This document shows, in pieces, positions 23,134-37,214 of a DNA stretch of 64,000 nucleotides (the stretch's first letter is position 1; each line of letters opens with the position of its first letter). Source of the DNA: Paralichthys olivaceus (taxonomy: Eukaryota > Chordata > Actinopteri > Pleuronectiformes > Paralichthyidae); assembly GCF_024713975.1 (NCBI RefSeq), contig NC_091096.1:24763458-24827457 (forward strand), in the 5' to 3' direction. The translations under genes and the position numbers were made by a program. The notes under the pieces are model-generated. The model had not been told where the DNA came from, did no database searches, and saw only the letters and a list, made by a program, of their open reading frames with translations.

Positions 23134-26100
23134 ATGTTTTCTGCGCTGAAGAAGCTGGTGGGATCTGAGCCAGGCCAGCTCAGGGACAAGAATATTCCAG
23201 CTGGCCTGCAGTCGATGAACCAAAGTCTGCAGAGGCGCTTCGCCAAGGGGGTTCAGTATAATAGTAAGTAGTAGTTGCAGGCTTCAGCAGTAAAGAATGT
23301 CTTTCCCTTTTGTTAATATCAAATTAACTGTCTCCCAAAAATATGAATGAATCATCTTTTTCCCACTCAAAGTGAAAATAGTCATCCGGGGTGATAGAAA
23401 CACTGGAAAGAGTACTTTATGGCATCGACTGCAGGGCAAGAAGTTTGTGGAGGACTACATACCCACTCAGGAGATCCAAGCCACAAGCATCCATTGGAAT
23501 TACAAAAGTAAGTTGTAACATGATGTAACATTTGACTTGTTTTATCTCCTCACCACTGCTTTGGTTGCATTTCTATTCTGGTTTGTATTTGACATCCTCT
23601 GTTTGTGCGTTGGTGATTTATTCCAGTGGCTCCATATCAAGGTAAAAAGGAGACTGCATTTGGATTTAGCTAACCTATTTTTAGAGTAGGTGTGTATTTG
23701 TGTTAGTACGTCCATACCAAGCAAACCTTTTTCCAACACTTATTCTTGTAGATTTATAGTTACTGGATCCTTATTAGTGTCACTTAACAGCCTCTGTGTA
23801 TTAATGCTTTTACTCTGTGGCCCTAGAACATGAATAATGAAAACACATGTTCTGTTTCTCTCAGCTACTGATGATGTGGTCAAGGTGGAGGTTTGGGACG
23901 TGGTGGACAAAGGTGAGTGTGAGACACTTGAGGCTGACCTTGCTTTAAGAAGTAACACCCCTTACTTGTCCACCTGTTTCAGTATTTCATGACATCAAAT
24001 AGATGCCTTTTTTTTGTCCTCAGTGTTGACGTTGTCTTATGTTTTTTTGCACTCATCTCAGGCCAAAAATATCCTCTTCCTGAAGGTGTAGGTGAGCGCC
24101 ACTATAGTGTGTAGAAACTAAACTTGATTGTGTGCCGTGGGCTTGCCCTGCCTAGTTTCTCTCTTATCTGAAAGTCAATATTCTCAGGGTTTTACTTTTT
24201 CCACGTTTGCTGTGTGGCTACATGCCAGTGCGTCTTTTTTTGCGCTTTGTATATAGAGAGCATAGATGTCTGCACAGTGTGAGCCAGCAGCCAGTATTTA
24301 GAGGATAAAGTGTGTTGGAATTAAGCTGAAAGTGGCTTTTTCCATAAGAAAAGCTCTTGTGCTGCTCTGCTTACTCAACTCATCATAAAGTAACCAACAA
24401 CAAACTAAGCCATGATTGTGATGCTTATTTCTTCACCAGCTCAATTAAATGTAATTCTTCTTTCAGGAAAAGGCAAGAGGCGAGGAGACAACTTGAAACT
24501 GGAGAATGAGCCCCAAGAGGTGACTATCACATGACTGTCATGTGTTCAGGCAAAAAAGGCTCACTTAAAGTATGTGGGTCAGTAATGGAATTAACCAAAG
24601 AGCCCTTATTGGATCTAAACAATAATATAAGTTGTCAAAACAAAAGTATAATGTTTCCTTGTATGTATTTTGTGATTAATCCAGTTTGCATAATAAGAAT
24701 ATATATCTGTGTTGTAGTCAGATGAGGTGGCCCTGGATGCTGAGTTCCTGGACGTATACAAGAACTGCAATGGAGTCATCATGATGTTTGACATTACCAA
24801 GCAGTGGTAAGACTCGTCTGTCTGAACTGTTGTTCCACTACTGTCTCATCAGTGAGCTCTAATGCTACAATATGCATGGACAGATCAGGTTTCAGTGGCT
24901 GTGAAGCTCAGAGCCTCCAGTGGTGCGTTGTCTTCAGCTTCAAAGGCAAAACCTTTAAAAGGCATTTCAGCATTCCTATTTTAAGCATCCTGAGGGAACA
25001 GGATGAGATTTATCCACTTGCATGTCTTACCACAAGAGACATACGACAATGGTTAATTCAATATATTTGTTTCCATGTGTATTTTACTATATATATTCGG
25101 AAATATTTCAATAATTCAGCACATATTCTTTCTGCTATTTCCACTTTGCGATCAATGTTTTTATTGTGAATAAAATGCAATTTGGAGTTTTGGAGGAATA
25201 ACAGTGAATGAACAATGGAGAAATTGCAATAAATAAAAATACTAGTTTTAAATATATCAAATATCATAACGTGTTGTAAATGATACTGTAAAATACATAC
25301 ATAAATGCACAAGAAAGCAGATAAAGGGGAGACAAATCAATCATACAATGTAGAAAAGAAAGAACGTTTTGGCACTCACTGACATCTTTTGGTAAATAAT
25401 ATCCAAAAAAGTGAAAGCTCTGTCTCGTGATAAAAGAGTGAAGTGACATCTCCTTTTTAGCAGCTGTCGGGCCAGTTAGTACAATGTACCTTTTAAGCTT
25501 GGTGATATTAAGCTTGGTCAGATTATTTAAGGCCGGTACAGACACTGGCATGGTCACTGATACTAAGTCATAGACACTGGGATAGTCACTGATACTGAGT
25601 CACACAGCCTGGCTGCCATGTTGGCTCATATCTGTGAAACTGGAGGATTGTCCCTTGTGAAGGAAAGTACCAGGGGCCTTTATAGTTGTATAAACTACAC
25701 AACAGAACACTTGTCATCTACATCCAAGAGAGTTTAAGCAGTATTAGGTGTGATCTGTGTATATACCTTAAATAAATCTATTACTTGTCAAAATTGAAGT
25801 AGTTGTAAAAGTTTTTAAATTTGTGAATAACCTTAAATGGTACAAAGGTCTACGGTTAATAAAAAATTCTGTATAAAGGCAGTGTTGGAACCAAGTGTTA
25901 CTGCAGCCTCTGATACATAATAAGACAATATTGCACTGAAATATAGAGCTGTGTATGTCTACCAGATTTACAATCAATAAAATACAATTCATCTAATGGA
26001 TGCTTTGTGATGAACTGAACATGAAATGAAAGTAAAGCAGGCAAGTGCAGTGCATTAGTGGGAACTTCCGAAACAGAGCTGCTATTTGCTATGCTATCTG

Positions 26101-29100
26101 ATCAGTAGTTTAAGTGAAAGTTAAAATACTCCTTTTTTATTTCAGCAAATTCCACAGAAACACCTGAATCAAGCATCAATTTATCCAATAACAAGTACTC
26201 TGTGTAGCAATGCATGATTCATCAACTGTCACTGTTGTGACTTGTTCCTTTATTACCATGAACACACAGGAAGTGCTTCTGTTAATATCCATCAGCGCAC
26301 CAAATGTGGATTCATCTGCAGCTGAAAAAAGTCCCTATCAAACTCTTTCCTCCTGTATGAGTAATGTTTGTTATAAATTAGATTTAGTTGGGTCAGAAAA
26401 AGCTCCAAACTGCAGAGAAGTCAGAAAGTACTGAATGACAGAGAGTTATCTACAACAAGGAAAATGCATCTACAACCTCATATTCTGTATTAACAGTGCT
26501 GACAAGACACAATAGAGCACAATAGAGTCCTAGAAGGGTAAATTATCTTTTTATAATCTTAACAGTGAATACTGGAGACCTAGATGCTGTAAATGTACGA
26601 CATTGAGGCCCCTGGAACCCTAGAGTCACAATTTAAGCCCAAAGACCCATAAATTTTGCCCTCATTTATTTTAACGTTGCGACATTCAGCAGCAGCAGGA
26701 CGATAACATCCACGCTGGCCGAACTGGTAAATTATTTATCAATGGACTGTGTATAACTGAATAGGCATTTCAGCTGTTTAAACCTCTTCCTTGCTTCTCT
26801 GAAATGTTCCTTGTGAACCATTTCTTTCTGAAACTTGACAACTTGTGTTGTATTTTTTGTAATAACAGAACCACACTAACTTTGTGTTTAAATTTGTGTT
26901 TATAGCAGCTTTTTCATTTTTTGATATGTGATAGAAAACATCTTTAACAGTCTTTGTTAAATAAATAATATATAAAAGTCTCTAACTTGACCATCTCAAA
27001 TAATTTGTAAATAGCAAAAACTTTCAAAAACTTCAAATTTTAATTTAGAGAATTCCTCTTTCCATCCCAACCTCCACTGAAGTATTTCATGTTCATTTAA
27101 GTCTCAATGTATTGATTTTTTTCAATTGCAGGACATTTAACTACATCCTGAGGGAACTGCCCAAAGTACCCACCCATGTGCCGGTGTGTGTTTTGGGAAA
27201 CCACAGGGACATGGGCGAGCATCGTGTCATCCTCCCTGATGATATAAGGGACCTGATTGCTGGACTGAACAGGTAAAAATCAGCACTCGGCTAATTCTTG
27301 CCTCATTTTCTTTTAGGGATAGAAACAAACTCTCTGTGATGGTTAATGTTGAAGTTTCACCGGCCTGATAATGGCGTTGGAATCAGATTCATGTAGCTGT
27401 TGAAATAATGCACAGTCATTTTTTATACAACCTAAATGACAATTCTATCAATTTGTTTTATATGGTCCCTGCAGGCTCCATCTGCATTTCATTATGCGAT
27501 GATGCATTGACAAGCAGGGGTGGCACAAATACATTTTAGAGAATGACAGCAACAAGGAGAAAATGATGGAGACTCACAGAAAAGTATTTGATTATTAGAA
27601 ATTCGAGATGAGGGGACACATTTATCCAACTGTAACTAGAAAAAAACTGCTCACATTTTATGACTGTTGTTGAGATGTCCTCAACTTATTATGCTTTCAG
27701 TGGAAAATTCTGATTTTGTGTTGACGTTTTTTCCTTATCCACACACAATTCTTCTTCTTACAAGTTTCCTCAAATTAGCAGAAACAATTGACAGACAGAT
27801 ACCTTCCTAGATCTGTAAGAAGTCCTTCAGGAGCATTGAACAATTGGCTGGCTCTCCCTGGCTCCTCCACTCTGTGCAGAGCTATACTAATCAATATATT
27901 TGTAATAATAATGATATTACGCTGTGTATGTTACATGGGGTCATTTATAGTGACAATCTAACAGACAATTCTCACCAAGTATGAAGGTGCATCTCTAGGT
28001 GTGGGATATATTAGACAGGAAGTCTCGTAACCAACTTGACTGCTAGAAAAATAGGCAGCTTTAAAGACTTTGATAAGAACCAAACCATCATGTTTAGACT
28101 TCTGGGTCAAATATTATGCCAACCATTTTATTCTTAATATACTCAAAATCATTAATAGGACATGGAGGCCACATACAGTACAAATATACTTTCACAGTTT
28201 TGACATCTATATAACTAATGACGAGTTAACTATTTATACTTGTGTTTTACAGACCAATGGGATCCTCTTATATCCACTATGCTGAGTCGTCTATGAAGAA
28301 TGGCTTTGGCTTGAAATACCTGCACAGATTTTTCAACATCCCCTTCTTGCAGCTACAGGTTTTTTTTCTTTCTCTTATTTTGCTATTGTCATTTGTATCA
28401 TGATCATTTCATTACTAGTTTTTCAACACTCAACTGGTATGGATGGAATATTTACATGCTTCTGTAATTAAGACAGTACAGTTCTGTAAACGGGGCAAAA
28501 TGATAATGGGATGAGCAAACAGTGTGAATATGAAGGCTTCATCTCCACTCTGTGCCCAGGTATTCATGGAATGTGTGTATGTTTACAGAGAGAGACCCTC
28601 CTGAGGCAGCTGGAGACCAACCAGCTGGACATGGACGCCACCCTGGAGGAGCTCTGTGTCCAGCAGGAGACTGAGGACCAAAACTATGAGATGTACGATC
28701 TGTTTTCTGTTTTTCTGCCAGCTTACTGCCGCATGCAGCCCCTTCTGGGACACCATGTCTTTACTTTGCAGTTTGTGGTGCACACCAGTTAGTAAATTGT
28801 TCTGGTTGGAACTCAGGGCTCCATTCTGCTTGAAACACACACACATAGCTGTGCTTACATCCAGCTTCTAAAAGTTTTGATCAGGTTTCCTTTAAGTTTT
28901 GATTCTCTTTGTGACAAAAAGGTATTTTTTTTATCTTAAGAATTAATTTGTGCAGTTATTGTTCTTGGCCCTCAGACAACTTTGGCTCTGAGTTTCAAAC
29001 ATATTAAGGTGGTAGTGTAAGCACGAATCCTCATTTATTTGTTTAGTCAGTGGTGAGTCAACAAAATAATTTTACCAATGGACAACTTCAATCTTCTGTT

Positions 29101-32100
29101 TTTATAGATTTGTTAAGTTATATGCCAGATGCTTTGTATTTCTTAGTATGGCAAATTAAGCTGATCATGCTGTCCTCTATCCCTAACTTAAGATATTATT
29201 GCAGTTGAATCAGTTTGTCAACCACTCTTGCTTTGATTTCCACAGTTTCCTTGAGAACTTGGAGACTCGCAGTAAGAACTATGGCTCTCCTGGTCCAGCC
29301 AACGGTTCCTCCTCAGGCTCCCAGTCCCCCATCGTTCCTCCCAGTGGTGCCTCCACTGGCAGCTCCAGCCCCAGCACCCCTCAGCCCCCCATCCCCTCCC
29401 AAGTGCTCCCACAGTCACCGTCTGTGTCAGTGTCCTCTCCTCCACCTCCCACAGCGGTGGTTAGCGCAGCAGCTTCACCAACTGCTGAGGTAAAACCATC
29501 AGCTCAGTCTCCCGAACATCAACAGTCCTCAGCAGCATCTAGTGCATTGTCCTCCCAGAAACGTGGCTTCATCTCTCGCTGGTTTGGTTCATCACCTGCT
29601 GCTGATGCTCCTGTTCCTGCGTCAGGTGAATGTCCTCCTCTCATAACTAACACAGTCATATGTCAAACATCTAACTAGCAGCAGAGATACAATGTGTGCT
29701 GCTATTGAAATAATTGATAAAAGCCATAAGTTCCTTTTAAATACCATAAAACAGTAAGATGTATTGCCACCACAGCATGATTTTAAATTGAAAGGGATTA
29801 GCATCGCTGCATCTATAAGTCTGATTCCCTGCCACCCACAACTAGGAGCTAGAGCTGTTCCATAGACTTGCATATACATTATTTCAAATCATTTTGCGTC
29901 TCAAAACTGAGAAACTCATTTAGGTATGAGATGAGGGTTTGAAAAGAATCTCTGTTTCGGATCCTCGTCTCTCCTCAGCAGCTTCTCCTCGTCTCTCTCC
30001 ACGAGCCAATCAAAAGATTATCAGGAGGGACAAAAGAGTAAATGTTAAATGTATGTATGTATTCTATAAGATAGTTTGTTGAGTAAAGACTATATTAATA
30101 TGCTTTAAAGTGACACAGCACTAGTAAACTATGGGGCTGTAAGTAACTTTCCTAAAAAATTTTAATTGGCCAATTTATTATTCACACTTCACACTAGCAT
30201 TGAACAATCACAGATTTAGGCAGTGGCCCAACTGACTAAACCAGGTTTTAATTGGTACTTACCAAAACACTAAAAGAGATTCAAGGTCCCAAATCCAGAG
30301 GGGCATCCAAAATGATTCCGATTTTTATAGATTGTTATGCTTAGATGGGTAAAAGTAGCAAAGGGATTCTAGGCAAAATTTCCTAGAGGAATACCACAAC
30401 AAATCCTGCAAGGGGAATAATTTATAAGGATGAACATAACTGAGGAGGGGACACTATATGTCTGTAAAAGTTGATTTAATTCTTAATATAACAGAAAATG
30501 TGTGGATTTGTACAAGTGGATTATGCCAACATTTTATAGCATTGTTTACATACTCAGCCTTTAGGGGAGAAAGTGCAGCAGTTAATATCAAGGATTTAAT
30601 ATTGTTGGGTCATTTTTCTCACGACGTCTTCAAAACACGGATTGCACCTCATCCAAGACCTCGTGATTTATCCTACACTTAGATTTCCAAAGTGGGGACT
30701 TGTGATGGGAGCTTTGAATTGGTTTGAATTGATTCTATTGCTACTCACATTCATTTGGCTCTATGTTTTCTTCAGAGGACCCTGCTGCACCAGTGTGTCC
30801 TGCTAAGGTTCAGAGTGTGGATGATTTTGTGCCAGATGAAAGACTGGACAGGAGTTTCCTTGAGGACAGCCTGCCCTCGAAAAACAAGGGGCCTCAACCT
30901 GCACCAGCTCGAGCTGTGGACAGTGACAGGTGAGATGTTTGTTAGTAGTTAATCCTCTGAAAGGAAGCTTTTGTCCATTTCATCCGGTTGTATAAATCTT
31001 GAAATGAATTAAGTGTTAGCTTGTATCATGATGAAAATAATCAATAGTTATTTTCAGTTGGGTATGATTGATGATATTGTTGAAAAGAGCAGTTATCTTG
31101 TACTTTGTTCCAGTGATGGTGAAGGCAGAGGAAACCCCATGGTGTCTGGTTTCCAGGATGAGCTTGATCCTGATGACACTGAGCCCAGTCTTCCTCAGCC
31201 TAAGACCCTACCCCCCAGTAAAGATATCACTCTAACCAGTGACGAGGAGGAGGGAGTACCAGCAGCCCTCACCATCACACAGGACCAAGACCTGGACAGT
31301 GAACCTGACCTGAAGGCGTAAGTCTTTAAAAACCAAGACCACCCAGGGGATTACTGCTACTTGTTAATTGATAATGGGTGGATGTATGATACAAAGTTAT
31401 TTACAAAGAAAAACAGACAAAGCAAAAAGAAGATGAGCATAAAGAGTAATAGAAATCAAAGAAATAGAAAAGAACTGTATTGGTTTCAGAATAATTTCTT
31501 AATAATTTGAAATAATTTCTAAAGCAATCTGTATAGAACGGAGACAGGGTTATTAAGAATACGACATTTCTGTCTCCAGATTATATAATCTCTCTGTTTC
31601 TCACCCCTATTTTATTAACTCTAAATTCACAACTGCATGAGCACGTCCTGCCAGAGATAAGATATCCACTTCAGAATAATAATTGATTCAATTCATTATT
31701 CAACTTAATCATAACAACAATTTATTTAGCTTTGTTTTAACTGTACTGAACTATTATGTAAAATATTTCTACATTGGCCTGACGCCTACTGACTTCAATT
31801 GTCAATAATTACAGATTTTTGTCATTAACATGCCTGTAAGACAGAGGCAATGGGTTTATATCATAATTATTCTAGCATGGTGTCTAATTAAGAATCCCCC
31901 AGCCCTTCTGTAAACCCTAGTAGAATTGAATGCCGTGCATTTAGATCTGCCACATATAGTTGTGTAAAGGACAATGTAACATGTTGAGTTGTAGTTAATA
32001 TGTGAGTATAAAAATGTTTATATCTCAAATGCTTTTCCAGGCCTGTGATTCATATCACAAAACCAAAGGTGGCATCTAAAGCTCCAGAGCCCAGAGGTCA

Positions 32101-33573
32101 GACCACAGCGCCCATCTCCCTCACTTTAATCCCAGCAACAGAGCAGCCGGCCCGACACCAAGGCAAGAAGAAGGCAAACACACCCAAGGCTGAAGACTCT
32201 GACACAGACCCCGAGGCTCCTGTCGCCCAGCAAATGCTCTCTTTCATCATGGATGACCCCGACTTTGAGTCTGAAGCATCAGACACACCAAAAATAGCAA
32301 CGGTAAAGTAGAGCAAATTCACGATGAAAGCATATTTACTCTGAGGTTCACTAAGCTCACTCGCTTTTTACATTTTAACATGTTTTTATTTGTATCTATA
32401 TTGTATGTAAAGCACTTGCATTTCTTACATGAAAGGTGCTGCACAAGAAAAATGTATTATTATTATTACTGCTGAGCTTTGATTGAGTATTACTTAATTT
32501 GCCATTAGGTTCAATTCACAACATGATAGAAAACAGACAGAATGCACACAGACACAGCGACTAGTGCAATTGCATTTCTGCCACACTGCCACATCCGATG
32601 CCTTTTTATTTTCCTCTAATTTCTATATGTAATAGTAAATTTTTTACTGCCCTGTTCTTCGCAGGATGCATTTCCAATCAGGGATGAGCTCCTGTCCGAC
32701 CTCTCTGATGATGACATGCAGATAGCCAAAGTGCCAGAACCTCTGAAGCCCACTGTGATCTCCTTTAAACAAAAGGACGATACCGATCTGTTTGGCCTCG
32801 GCATCCAAGAGGAGGCTCCGGCAGTAAAGGACAGCAGCGAGGAACAGGAAGGCAAGTCATGAAATATACTTCATTCACACTAGAATTCACATAATAGCTG
32901 TTTCTTTTGTTTAGTTAATTATATGTATATGTGGGAATCTTTGGGAAACGCACAATTCTATGTGATTCTAATTCTTGACATCATGACTCTCGATTCATAA
33001 TTAATTCTTTGTTCAAGTGGCATCTGATGCTCATCCACAATTAATACAACTATAGTTACATAGGTTCCTATTATATTATATATTAATATTTTTGTTAATA
33101 TTTTGTCTTTTGAAAAATGTACTTGAACATATTCCTTTTCAGACCCAATAACATATTTTACATGATTAGAAATGGACTAAATCCAATATTGATGGCTTAA
33201 TTTATACATCACACTGGATGTATCTGTTTCTCTTTCAGAGAAAGAAAGCAAATACTCAAAAGAGAAGAAGAAAAAGAAGAAGAAGAGCAAAGAGGTAAAG
33301 TGGTTTTTGCTCATATTAAACTATAAGCAGTCATGTATGATGTCGTTGCAGCAAATTCTGTCCTTCCTCTTTCAGGAGGATGATAAATCCAAGAAGAAAC
33401 ACAAACACAAGAAAAAGGAAAAAGACGATGCTGCTGCAGAAGATGACAAAGAGAAAGAGAAAAAGAAAAAGAAACCCCGGACCAAGAAAACAGAAGTGGA
33501 TGAACTGGAGGACTTTCTGGGCGGAGGAGCAGGATTGATTAAAAGAGATGACGGAGATTATGAAGAACTATAA
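23134..33573 (+). CDS. rabl6: Rab-like protein 6 (RABL6/PARF), complete, 15 coding exons
   Basis: Atypical, large Ras-superfamily GTPase-like protein associated in mammals with proliferation and ARF tumour-suppressor binding. Coding exons: 23134-23263, 23373-23507, 23865-23912, 24467-24519, 24718-24806, 27132-27272, 28253-28358, 28589-28692, 29246-29625, 30776-30929, 31114-31317, 32041-32302, 32665-32851, 33239-33294, 33376-33573. They sum to 2247 nt (748 aa plus TAA; human about 729). The P-loop GDRNTGKST is at residues 50-58 and the G4-like NHRD at 175-178. There is no C-terminal prenylation cysteine. After the GTPase domain come a Pro/Ser-rich linker (exon 9), acidic segments such as MDDPDFESE, a Lys-rich stretch in exons 14-15, and the end GDYEEL, all as in human RABL6. 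The start [10 protein letters not shown] matches the family. The intron after exon 13 appears to use a GC donor. Placement is divergent from traf2, as in human 9q34.3 (from memory). Confidence 0.95.
24062..24091 (+). other. candidate 30-nt cassette exon in rabl6 intron 3
   Basis: A 30-nt segment is flanked by a pyrimidine-rich tract ending CTCATCTCAG and by GTGAGC. It enters and leaves in the same phase as the surrounding exons (one base carried), so including it would insert [10 protein letters not shown] after the DVVDKG segment without changing frame. The human protein as I remember it goes straight from DKG to KCKKRGDG, so this would be an optional exon or a chance pair of splice sites. 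It is not counted in the 748-aa model. Confidence 0.45.
25540..25603. repeat. 32-bp unit tandem duplication
   Basis: Two adjacent 32-bp copies (AGACACTGGCATGGTCACTG... and AGACACTGGGATAGTCACTG...) differ at a few positions. They lie in rabl6 intron 5. Confidence 0.8.
32395..32472 (+). repeat. LINE 3' tail fragment
   Basis: TGTAAAGCACTTGCATTTC... TGAAAGGTGCTGCACAAG followed by (ATT)n resembles the 3' end of fish L2-type elements. It is in rabl6 intron 12. Confidence 0.5.
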
Positions 33574-36500
33574 AAGTTTTATTAGGAAATGGAGCCACTG
33601 AACAGCAACGAGGGACATGGTTATTTAAAAACTCCTGGTTCCTTGACTTGTATGTGCATAAAGCAGCATCTCCAAGCCATACGCAATACGCAAGGCTACC
33701 ATCAACACCCAGGTAAAATCAAGGACTCTGGTACCTGTATGTTCCTTCTGACTGATTTTCCTCATCTGCACATCTGCTGTCACTTCCATTCTAACCAGTA
33801 AGAAAAAGCAAGGACGCCCATAAGTACGGTAGTGAGCTGTGGCGTAAAAATTAATAATTTGTTCTTTTTACTTTAACATGATTGAATATGTTGGGTTTAA
33901 TATTTTTCTTTGATTTGATGCGTTCTCCAAGTGATCCACTCCAAATTAGCTGCTGTAAATAAGGTTGTCATTGTGTCTTAGTGTTTGTGTGGTTGGCGTA
34001 ATAATTGAGAGCATGCTCAAAGTGATGACTGACTCCTTAGAGACTCCATATTGTTCATTATTTTTTTCTATTTCCTGTTTGTTGGCTGAAATGGGTTTAA
34101 GCAGTTCTTTAGTCTAGTCTCTCTAAATATGAGCAGTGAAGAAGAGTCCAGAGTGATTTGATATGAGAATCTTGTTGATTACTAACAGAGGAAATGACTT
34201 CTCCTCTTTGTTCACACTAAGCCGGCTCCATTTTTTTCTCTCCTTTGCTCCTTTGTCCACACTAAACCCATTTTTATCCAAAAGATTTGCTTTCTCAAAC
34301 ATTTGATTAATCTTGAGACATCTGAGTGTAGACTGACGTGCTGTGGCTGTGTGGTAAAGAAGTCAAGAAGACACATTTCACTTGCCTTTATCTCTGTGAT
34401 GACCTTTTTTTAATTGACACAGATTGTCAGAAGGCTGCTTGGTCGGACTTTCTCATGGTAATAGTGATTGCACTAACTTTTAGGGTGAGCAGAACAGGAA
34501 ATACCATCAGGTACTTTTTACAAACCACGATCAATTCACTGTTTACATTCAGAAAATAAAAATCCACAAAAACGAGGTGAATCATGAGCTCAGTTCTATT
34601 TACTTCCATTTACGGCTGGCATTCAAGTAGATATCCTATCTCCTATAGCCAAGGAGGTTGTTTTTCGTCTGAATTTGTTTGTTTGTCTGTTGGTTAGCAG
34701 GATTACACAAAAACTACTGGATGGTGGAAGGATGTGGCATGGGTTAGGAGAGAAGGCATTACATTTTGGTGTTGAACAGGGACAAGATCCCAGGTTTTTT
34801 TTCCGATTAAACTTTAAAGTTACAAGATGCAGGATTTTTCAACTTTATCATAGATTTGTTCGAGAATAATTCATGCATTTTAATGGACACATTAAAGACA
34901 TGTTCAGGGGACTGATATCTATAAGCGTGTGCGATTTGGTGCAGATCCAAATTTGAATTTGGTTTCATTAGGAGACTTTTGGGCCCTGATGGATGTATGT
35001 GCTCTACTGTGTGTCAGTCTACTTTTGTATTGGCCAGACTGTATGTGGCGGTGGTCAGGCTCAGACTGTTAGTGGATCTCAGTCAGGCACTGTCATGTTT
35101 CCATGATGTCTCAGTGTGAATGGAGATGTTTTACAAAAGCCCTAACGTGGACAGCATTTTAGAAATTAGCTGGCTTAGTGTGGATCTAGTGAAACTAATA
35201 ACAGTCTCTAGCCCAGCGTTGGCCTTTGTCACCACCTGAAGCTTCTTTGGCTGCTACGAACTATCTTCCTGCCCTGCGCCCTGCCCTCCTCTTTGCCACG
35301 CTAAACAGGCTACATATTCTACAAGTCCTCTTCATGTTTTCTGCTGTTGCCTTGATGGAGGTTACTACAAAGGACTGGTGTGCCGCTCTCCTCATGAACC
35401 ATTATTAAGTGTTCTTAATGTAAACGGTTTGGTTATTGGTGGGGTTAAGAATGTCCTAAAGCCTTTTTATTTGCTGAACAGAATCTGTCCTCCTGTTGTA
35501 AGATTGCAGTGAATCACTACGTGTGTTTGTCTTTTTCTTTACTTTTGTTTGATTCTCAGCAGACAATAACAACAACACCATTCTTCTAAACAAAGTATTA
35601 TTTTTCTGTAAGTGCAACATTTCCAAAACACTCATGTCATTGTTTTATTCTTGTGTTATTTATTGCTTTGGCTTTGTTGTTGTTCTGACATGTCAGTTTT
35701 GTTTGTGTGATTTGTTCTGTCATCAACGGTCGAAAACATCATGTAGCTTTTTTTATGGCGTACCCTTGTTCACATTTGTGAACCTTGTCTTGTAAAACAT
35801 TCTCCAGCGGTTTGTCTCCAGTGCTTTTGGGAGGAAAAATACAGTGATATGAACTTCTGCTCTTCTCGTGTGTAACTTCTTTTGTCCAGACGCCTCAAAC
35901 CGTGGCTGAGACGGAGATTACGTTTAGTATCTTCCATGAACTGCATCACCAAAATGTTTCAAATGAGTAAAGCATTCTTGCACCTAAGAAAAATAATGTG
36001 TATTTTTAGACCTGTTTTGACAAGTGACAGATTTCATACATTTTCCATCTCCCATACACATGGTTACACTGTTGGTTTACAAAGAAATAATGTTTGATAT
36101 TCCAAAGTTGAAACTATGCAGCATTGATCCTGAATACTGTACGCTGTTTGTTTGTTTGTTTTTTTCGGGGGGGGGGGGTTGGTTTGTCATGTGATTGAGG
36201 ATAAATGCTGATAGCAGTTTCAAGCTAAGCATGACACTTAAATGTACAGTAAAAAGAGAATGTATAAAGTATATAAATATATATTCGAAGAGCTTTGTTC
36301 CAAATGTTGTCTACACCATGCGGGAACATTGTCCCTGAAATCTTATCAAATGATTTTAACAGGAAAGTTCCAGAAGGGACGTGATAATAAAATCATGTTA
36401 ACTAAAGTAATAATTCACTAATATTATACACTCAGTTGTCAGTTTGCACATGTCTATATAACTACAACTTTTGCAGTCTTAATGGACTTTATAGTGATGA

Positions 36501-36910
36501 GTTTGTGTGGATATATAAAGAGGTGATGATTCAACTGTAGAATAATATCAGTAATCAGTTTGTGAGATGCTGTTGAACTACATTGTATTATGCTGACAGG
36601 TATTCCTATATTATTATATCCATTATATAGTAATGAAGTGACACAGCAGCACCGATTACATCCTCTTAAAATGATATCTTCATGGAGGAATGTTGTGTTA
36701 GACTGTTAGTTTTAGCAAGGTGTTGCTAATAAACTGCCAGCTGAGTGTATATTAGAAATACTACATTTTGGATATTGTTTTCTGCATGGATGTATGATAT
36801 TTAGGAATGAAATTCTTCATTTAATTTTCACCCCATGACATTTCTCATCTTTACACTGTGTGTCAGTTTGCTCATGTTTGGTTTGTCCAATAAATGCAAA
36901 CTTATTTCTT
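33574..36910 (+). other. probable rabl6 3' UTR
   Basis: No coding sequence was recognised between the rabl6 stop and the imp4 promoter. AATAAA signals occur at 36386 and 36889, the second followed by a T-rich stretch, so the transcript could carry a 3' UTR of up to about 3.3 kb. A G12 run lies at 36167-36178. Shorter forms ending near earlier signals are equally possible. Confidence 0.5.
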
Positions 36911-37214
36911 CATAAAGGCTTTTTCATGTGTCGGTTATTTAAAATACTTTCACCTTCAAGAGGATTTTGGGAAAAAGAGATGCTGCGTTCTTATTCCGAG
37001 CTCTCATCCTACAGACAGTGTCATCGTGTTTGATATTTATATATTTATATGTATATTTATCAATAGATTGTAAAGGTGATATTTTTTCCAAATATAATGT
37101 GTGATAACACTTTGAAACATGTATGGTATGAATCTATATTAATACGCAGTCTAAACTCTATGTTGGTAAAGATGGATTTTCTGCACATAATCCTTGAATC
37201 TCCAGCTTTTATTT

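Noticed and set aside
32852-32858. GT donor four bases downstream of the GC donor in rabl6
   Set aside because: Using it shifts the next exon out of the conserved Lys-rich frame.
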